Source: Amanita rubescens
Lineage: Eukaryota; Basidiomycota; Agaricomycetes; Agaricales; Amanitaceae
DNA: 64,000 bases
Reading direction: 5' to 3'
Assembly (NCBI GenBank): GCA_015039365.1
Contig: WION01000075.1
Coordinates: 1 to 64,000 of the forward strand
Positions 57,410 to 64,000 of the stretch are shown piece by piece. Positions within the stretch are counted from its first letter, which is position 1. The number at the start of each line of letters is the position of its first letter. The position numbers and the translations under genes are program-made. The notes under the pieces were generated by a model. The model was not told the DNA's origin and searched no databases. It saw only the letters and a list, made by a program, of their open reading frames with translations.

Positions 57410-60193
57410 GAGGTCTTTACACTGAGCCACCTATTCCGCGCAGAATCCGCGCGGAATGCTAGGAATCCGCGGAATCCGCTGGGAAATTCCTAGCATTCCT
57501 AGTGACCAGCTAGGAATGAGTGTTTCCCCCCAAAAAATAGGGAAACTGTCCCAGCATATTCCCAGCATATTCCCAGCACATTCCCACCCCAGTGCAAGGA
57601 ATGGGTAGGCCATTCCTAGGAATCCTACCACCTGGGACTGGGTAGGACTGGGTAGGACTGGGAAGGACTGGGAATGAAGGTGATCATGTGACTTGACATG
57701 GTCTGTGCGCAGGTCCACAGGTATATAAGGAGGGGGCATTTGGCACATATTTTCGCCCACCACCCCCTTCAGGATGGGGTGGCAGTGCTGATAAGATTAG
57801 ATAGATAGATAGATAGAGTGCTTGTTTGATATAGGATAAGCAAATTAAGTAATGCAAAAGGGTTAGATAAGATAAGATAAAAATAGATAAGATATTTTTA
57901 GAATTTCCTTTTTTGGAAAAATACTCTTTTGCTTCAAATGAATAAACAAAGTTTATTATTGTTTGTTTGTCCTTGTTTTTCTTGAAATAAAATTACCAAA
58001 AAATCTTTAAAAAATGCGGAAAATTCGTGTGATCCAGGTCATATAGACTTGGTGAAGCCAAACAAAGCCAAACTTGAGATATTGGCAAAATAAGTTTTGG
58101 ACTTTCAATTCATTACATATTTCCACCATACTGTCCAAGGGTGCCATTTATATACACATGATATATGTTCCATATAGCATCCTTGAATCAGGTGAAGGTC
58201 ATGTGAAACCCATTCAGACTGCATCAAGTTGGACATGTTCATTCCTTATGCCTTCCTTATCCATTCTTACCCTTATGCTTGATTCATACAGACAAGCACA
58301 TTTCCTTTAATTGGATACAATCCACTTGTTGTCACTCATCATCCACACTCTTCCTCAGGTACTTTGAAGTTGCTATCTGCTTTAGTATTGACTTATATAG
58401 GATCGTGACTTGAAGTAGATTGGAATTACCATTGTAAATCAGTCAAGACTCACAAGTTTGTAACAACAGGCTGTCTTGCCACCTGTCTGTCTACCTGTCC
58501 ACACCACCACCCATCTCACAAAACTGCCATCCATCTTCAATGCACTGGCTCCAACCACTGGCACTGCTCTGGGAGCCTGAACTTAAGCTCAGATTGGGTG
58601 GGACTCAAGTCTTAAGTTGCACTTGGACCAGGATCAAACAATCTTTTACATTTTTACAAATTGTTTTGGGATTTTGTCATGAGTATGACAATCCCAAACA
58701 ATGCCAAGCAACTGCATCAGGAAAACTGCCAAATTTCTGATAATGTCTGAGGTGCTAGAATACTAGTTGTCTAATTTTCTGATCATCTGGCCAGTTCTGG
58801 AACACTAATTGTCTGATTGGCTAGCCAGCACTAGAATACTGGTTGCCTGATTGTCTGATTGTCTGACACTTTCTAATGTTGTCTGACAAATTATCAGATG
58901 TAGTCAGATGATGTCAGACAGTCAGACAATCAGATAACTAGCATTCCAATAATATAAGACCAAAGCCTTGTTACACTTTGGCTTTGGAGCTGGATCATTC
59001 ATGCAGTGCATTTCACAGATATATTTTCTGGTAGGTGTGCATGCATCAGGAAAACTGCCAAAATTCTGATGATGTCCAATGATAATGACTGAGATACTGG
59101 AACACTAGATGTCTGATTGTCTGATCATCTGGCCAGTTCTGGGACACTAATTGTCTGATTGTCTGATTGTCCAGGTTGCTGTCTGATTTTGTAATGGACA
59201 GTTCAAAGCACCTGAGATGTGGCTTGTCATGCCAGAGCAAACAACATAGCCACCAGGCCTTGGACATGCTCCATGAAGTGGCAGCCCATAGGCCATCAGC
59301 AAACAAGGCAAACAACACAGCCTGTCAGTGCTTGTCAGATGGCTAACAATCAGACATTTAGTGCAACAGTGCCTGTCAGATTGTCAGACAATTGGATAAT
59401 CAGTGCAACAGCACCTGTCAGATAGTCAGACAATCAGACAAAAGTTAGTGCAATAGTACCTGTCAGATAGTCAGACATTCAGACAAATTGCATGACAGAC
59501 TCTATCAGACTGATCAGACAATCAGGTTTTTGATGTGTTTGCTGCTACAGGCCAAGCCTTATACTTGGGATGAAATAGGTGTTAAAATCTAACCAAGTGT
59601 TTGTTACAACTGATCACTAATGTTGTAACAATTTTCTAACCCTCAGGCAGACTTACTAATAGGATGCTTTAGATGTTTAGAAATGCAGTCTATAACAAGC
59701 AGTATCAAGAGTGGTAAGTTTGTAACCAATCTAGTGTAGCCTGAGAGTACTCCCTACATGTAAGAAGAGCTGGTCTGTTTGGTGCTGTTTACTACAAATC
59801 CCATTAGGTGTGAGTTTAGCTGTCCACTACATGTCACATCTATTAGCATGTGTAGGTAAAGCTCTGTACCCAAACACAGCATCAGAACAAAAGATCAAAC
59901 ATAGTATCATATACTAACACAAATATGTGTCCACTGGTGTGTCAAGCACACCACTTTTATCAATAGGAACAGCAGGAAATGAGTAGGAATCCATCAGCAG
60001 GAAGTTTCCATGAATATATGGATGTGGTGGGAATGAATTAGGAATGAGCTGGGAATGAGCTGGGAATGAGCTGGGATGTCCTAGGACTCCATCTGATTTT
60101 GGTAGGAATCCTAGGAATTCACTGGGATTCCTCTCGGAATCCTAGGAATCCACTGGGATTCCAATGGGAAAGGTGGCTCAGTGAAAAGTACTG
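57410..60193. mobile_element. Element E: large hAT-like non-autonomous element
   Basis: 2,784 bases with imperfect inverted ends (both contain CACTGAGCCACCT) and an exact 8-bp target duplication ATGGATTT (57402-57409 and 60194-60201). Subterminal CCTAGGAATCC motifs occur at both ends. The interior has many copies of GTCTGATTGTCTGAT and its complement (58780-59510). No transposase. It is internally related to element D. Confidence 0.85.
57799..57817 (+). repeat. GATA microsatellite
   Basis: About four and a half GATA units inside element E. Confidence 0.8.
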
Positions 60194-61226
60194 ATGGATT
60201 TCATAACCGACTTACCCACAAGTGACGGTTTCGATTCTATCTTTATTGTGGTCAATCAAGGACTTACAAAGGGAGTAATTCTCATGCCTTGTAACAAAAC
60301 TATCACCGCCGACGAAACCGCCGACCTCTACATTCGGAATGTATTCAAAAACTTTGGTTTACCCGACATCATGATCTCCGATCGAGGACCACAGTTCGCA
60401 TCACATGTCTTTAACGGCATAATGGACTCATTAAAGATCAAACATAAAATGAGTACCGCCTTCCATCCACAGACTGATGGACAAACGGAGCGATATAACG
60501 CCGAATTAGAAGCCTATCTCCGAATATTCTGTGCCTATGAACCAGATACTTGGAACAAGATGATACCAATAGCACAATTTGCGCATAATTCACGCACTCA
60601 CGAAGCATTGAAACAATCGCCCTTTCAATTGATGTATGGAACATCCCCGGTTGCACTTCCCCTTGTCTCAAATAAGACAAATACACCAACCGCCGATAAC
60701 CGCATCAACTCCTTGTTCCGCGCACGAGAAGAAGCACTCGCCGCACACGATCTAGCACGAGCTAAGATGATGGAGAGAACAACGAGAAAGACTAAACCGT
60801 TCAAAGTCAATGACAAAGTATGGTTAGAGTCTAGGAACCTGAAGATTCCTTATCAGAGCAGAAAGCTCGCACCTAAACGAGAAGGTCCCTTTTCCATCAA
60901 AGAAGTCTTAGGACCAGTGACATATCGTCTCACACTACCAAGACAATGGAAAATTCATAACGTATTCCACGCCGCCTTACTAACGCCGTTCAAAGAAACT
61001 TCCTTTCATGGAACAACGGAAACGAGGCCCCCTCCCGATCTGATTGAAGGAGAACAAGAATACGAAGTAGAAGCACTGCTTGCGCATCGCAAGTTTAGAG
61101 GGAAATTACAATTTCTTGTAAAGTGGAAAGGCTATGACACCAGCGAAAACACATGGGAACCAGAAAATAACTTGACGCATATGGAAGACCTCCTTCTAGA
61201 ATATAAAAGACGAAGGAAACTCTGAG

Positions 61227-62984
61227 ATGTCATTCACATACCAAGTTACTATGCAGAATGGAAACGACACCACCGACGCCGTTCAACACTTCCCCTGGTC
61301 CGAATTCTATGCTGGAGAGACTACCGACGCCCGACTCTCCACTCCCCTCGACTCCTACCGACCCCGACTCGTTCTTCATACCACCGACACCGACGAAGAA
61401 GACGCTGACCCGAACGACTTCGTTGATGTTCCCCACGGATCTCCCGATCAGACCTCGTCTCAGACGATCCCGATCACTCCCACCGAAACCCAGGAAACCT
61501 CCCACGGAACATCAGAAACTCTGGCTGTACCTGGACGAACTACGGAAAATCGCAATAGCCGACCGATCCCACCTAGAAACGCTGAAGACATTAGCGTTAC
61601 CTTACATAGAGAGACGGTACTTGCCGGTCACGCTTCGACTCAATCTCATAACGAATCTATTCGAGGCAACGACCAGAGTCACGGTACAGATGGGACTAAC
61701 CGCGATATGGCTGGCCCCATCATACGAACCACCCCCGATCTCTATCTCAGTTATCACGGAATTACTACTTACACCAAGGTTAGAGACCGCGTCACTCTGA
61801 TCTGTAACGCCGCTAGATTACAGGTCAACATCTTTGACCAAGAAAGGATAGCTCGAGTCTGGCGACTTCTCATGGATTTCCGAACCGCCACTACCCTTGC
61901 CGGTCAAGCCCGAGATCAGTACAACTATCACTGTGCCAATTTAATCGAAACGTTTGTAAACGTTACGTCACTATACTGGGAAGACGTTCATCCGAAAGGA
62001 GGAAATTTGGATCAACTGGCGATAGATCTATTACGACGACTTCTCACGGCTGACATCGAGCGCTATATCATCCTTGCTATAGAAAGCATTGACGACCAAA
62101 GGTTTGGACTAAAAATACAGCCTCACGATCAGAATAACCGCATCGCTGTCAACCATTGGTTTCGCGCTACCGAAGCTACACCCGACTGACACCGAGCAAC
62201 TAGATGCATTATGGAGACAGATCGTAAATCAAGAGAAATCTGGTGCCTCACCGGAAAGATCCGAGATCTCTTGTCCAGTATCCAAGGAGACACAGAATGG
62301 ACTACAGCCGAATTCGCAGACGGAGTTCCCCTGTATCAACTCACTAGCGACCACATTGCGCAGATCAATAATGCGATCAGCGATCTCGATCTTCATCGCC
62401 GAATCCGTACAACAGGCGATCTCATTGAGGAAGAACCGAAACGAGATAAGAAGGCTCCTCCTCCTCCTCGATCCGCATCACCCCCAACCACCACCGTTAT
62501 TCGCCACGGAGTCTGGAATATTCCTGTCCCCACTACTCGACGAAACGACACTCCGCCTTCTCGACGACCTACGACCCGCAGTATGACCAATGCCGCCAAT
62601 CAACGCCCCCATCGTTAAAACCGCTGCATTCACTGCCGAGGCAAACATGCCTCTGAGGATCACCATCTCGCTACTACAATTCCTCCTGTGTCTACTCTAT
62701 CTACACGCGCTCCCACGCGCCGACGCGATCTGACACCCGGTCCTTCCACTAAGAAGAAAGGACGTTCTCGAGCTACCACAAATACCGTCAATACCTCCAC
62801 TTCCACTAGCCGCTGCCCTCACCAGCCGAAGAAGAAGGGAAAGAAGAAGGCACACCACGCGTCACAGTGTCAGGCATGCGTCAACAGACGACAGTGCGAT
62901 GGAGCTGACGACAATGCCTGCGACCTTTATGGCGACTACGGCTATCAGCACAACGACGACGCCATGCACAACATGAACACCTGA
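61227..62984 (+). pseudogene. Extra reading frame(s) downstream of pol in element C
   Basis: One frame starts with ATG one base after the pol stop and runs to 62984, with stops at 62187-62189 and 62616-62618. A second frame, 61258-61800, overlaps its first part and looks more protein-like there (RLPTPDSPLPSTPTDPDS), so a frameshift near 61790 is likely. Downstream landmarks: NLIETFVNVTSLYWEDVH and LDQLAIDLLRRLLTADIERY, then a Pro/Arg-rich part. After the second stop come CIHCRGKHASEDHH (zinc-knuckle-like) and CQACVNRRQC. The protein is not recognised; it could be a displaced gag-like or an accessory third frame. Confidence 0.5.
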
Positions 62985-63024
62985 ACGTTTTGTTGTTGCG
63001 GTCAACAACGTAGGGGAGAGCTAG

Positions 63025-63476
63025 TGTTACAACACTGTACGGACTCCCGCATTATGCTTACATGATACGTCGGACATGTTTATTTTCTTTATGCCTACCT
63101 TATCCGTCTCACCCCTTATGCTCGATTCATACGGACAAGCTCGTTTACTTACTTATACCATCCCTTATTCCATATATGACGCCGTCCTTATACTTACTTT
63201 CGTACTTACCATTATTCATTAATTAGTACGTCTCATTGTACTTGCTAGTATAAATACCGCATGTATTCTAGAGTCGAACCCTAAGTTCGACTTAGCTGTT
63301 TATTGTCGTCTGGCAATACAACCTTACTCTTAACTCATCTACCACAATCGTCCTCAGATCCTAAGTCAACGACTTGACTTAGTATTGAACTTATAATCTT
63401 AACGTTTGACTTAAGACTTGTAATCGTGACTAGAGTTGCCGCTGCAACTTAGGTTGAGATTAACGAGTTCGTAACA
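63025..63476 (+). repeat. 3' LTR of element C
   Basis: 452 bases, TGTTACAACACTGTACGG...TTCGTAACA, with TATAAATA near 63251. It is related to the solo LTR at 42165. It ends exactly where the KDZ reading frame is cut. Confidence 0.8.
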
Positions 63477-64000
63477 CAAGGTCTTCAAGTCCCAAGCCTT
63501 GAGTATAGGTCGTGAGATGCGAGAGTTGACATAGACGCTGGTGAGCATGACCATGGAAAGCGCCGACAAGTAAACGAAGCTTCGACTCATCTGCCAGTGC
63601 CCCCAACTGACTTTTCGCGATGGTGGATCCAAATTTGCACCCTATGTCGTAGCCGATCCCAATGCGGTTACCGAAAGCTCGGAGAAGGGCATCAGTCACG
63701 GCCAATGGATACTTGGCCCTTTTAGAAAGTTCTCATCAGAAACATAAGCGAAACATCAGATGCTACTCACATCTCTCCACTTCGGACCATGTCGGCAACG
63801 AGCATAACAAATCCATGCCTACAAAGCGCGACGAAAACTCCGGTTTCATCGAAGATTCCCCACATTCATGCCGTTTTGCCGTCGTTCATGTTCGACCAGC
63901 GGCTTGAACACGGACTTGCGCTATCTGTGCCGCTATCCGAAGACTGGAGTGACTGGAGTTTAGTAATAACCAACGTTCTGACACAGAATATGCCAACCTC
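63477..64000 (-). pseudogene. KDZ-type transposase fragment, cut by element C and by the window edge
   Basis: On the minus strand: KTACMWGIFDETGVFVALCRHGFV, then MVRSGEM, and, across a short intron (GTGAGT..AAAAG), AKYPLAVTDALL. IGYDIGCKF, GAFHGHAHQRLCQ and GLGLEDL follow. These are signatures of KDZ (Kyakuja-Dileera-Zisupton) transposases, abundant in Agaricomycetes. The frame is cut after GLGLEDL at the end of the element C LTR. The 5' part continues beyond the window. Confidence 0.8.

Larger units (their letters stand above)
55702..61225 (+). pseudogene. pol of element C, split by element E
   Basis: Left part 55702-57409: RT (ASPFFFVEKKEAQKLRPCQDY, LVIYMDDMLIH), RNase H (LQTDASDRAIGAVL) and the zinc-binding HPGFFKTLALL with CTACQQ. 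Right part 60194-61225: integrase core (MDFITDLPTSDGFDS, SDRGPQFASHVF, HPQTDGQTERYNAELEAY) and a chromodomain (LQFLVKWKGYDTSENTWEPE). Removing element E and one copy of ATGGATTT rejoins the frame exactly, and no other break is present. Only the truncated start and the insertion disable it. Confidence 0.9.
55702..63476 (+). mobile_element. Element C: 5'-truncated Ty3/gypsy chromovirus
   Basis: This block runs from mid-RT to a 3' LTR. Left LTR, gag, protease and the start of RT are missing; the left edge abuts element D. It contains RT, RNase H, integrase, a chromodomain, extra frames after pol, the polypurine tract GTAGGGGAGAGC and the LTR at 63025-63476. It is broken by element E. Its sequence is well separated from elements A and B. 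Confidence 0.9.

Noticed and set aside
61230..61505. Minus-strand Gly/Val-rich frame
   Set aside because: Antisense of the proline-rich frame of element C; composition explained by that.
42165..63476. A single 21-kb element bounded by the solo LTR and the element C LTR
   Set aside because: The two LTRs are strongly diverged, several host genes lie between, and no matching target duplication exists.

Overview
The window looks like nuclear DNA of a mushroom-forming basidiomycete (Agaricomycetes). Its genes are intron-dense, with introns of about 45-75 nt carrying GT..AG ends. The gene content is typical of that group: BTB/POZ proteins, an Agaricomycete-type cytochrome P450, small secreted cysteine-rich proteins, TKL and alpha kinases, P-loop GTPases, a KDZ transposase, and Ty3/gypsy chromoviruses alongside hAT-type DNA elements. 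I inferred splice sites by eye; where exons are listed, the reading frame closes across every junction unless a problem is stated.

Layout. 1-12 kb is a gene cluster: a tRNA-like sequence, three tandem BTB/POZ paralogues (plus strand) and a relic of a fourth. Two copies of a small secreted protein gene (minus strand) lie convergent to BTB-1 and BTB-3. A complete 13-exon P450 sits between BTB-2 and BTB-3, and a universal stress protein follows. 12-17.5 kb holds a signalling block: a TKL kinase immediately downstream of a P-loop GTPase on the minus strand (plausibly one fused gene), and a second GTPase read divergently. 17.4-19.6 kb, directly after the second GTPase, is the most unusual part of the window: about 35 consecutive units in which only splice signals are conserved. 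Each unit is a 3' splice site, usually exactly three bases, then a 5' splice site, spaced about 60 bases apart. Read literally, this is a chain of one-codon microexons.

20.8-37.1 kb is one nested transposon stack. A chromovirus (element A) with a perfect target duplication is broken by three terminal-inverted-repeat elements and by a second, much younger chromovirus (element B) in the opposite direction. Both chromoviruses appear to self-prime in the Tf1/sushi manner.

37-43 kb is a graveyard: a possible host exon split by element A, a hAT element, a scrambled HSP70/BiP pseudogene and a solo LTR. 43-53 kb returns to host genes: a conserved basidiomycete protein, a protein of unknown function, a Cys-rich/alpha-kinase protein, an integrase-core protein and a truncated viroplasmin-like protein. 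53-64 kb is again mobile: a G-tract TIR element, a 5'-truncated chromovirus (element C) broken by a large hAT-like element and carrying extra reading frames after pol, its 3' LTR, and a KDZ transposase disrupted by that LTR.

No CRISPR arrays, operons or bacterial-type signals are present.
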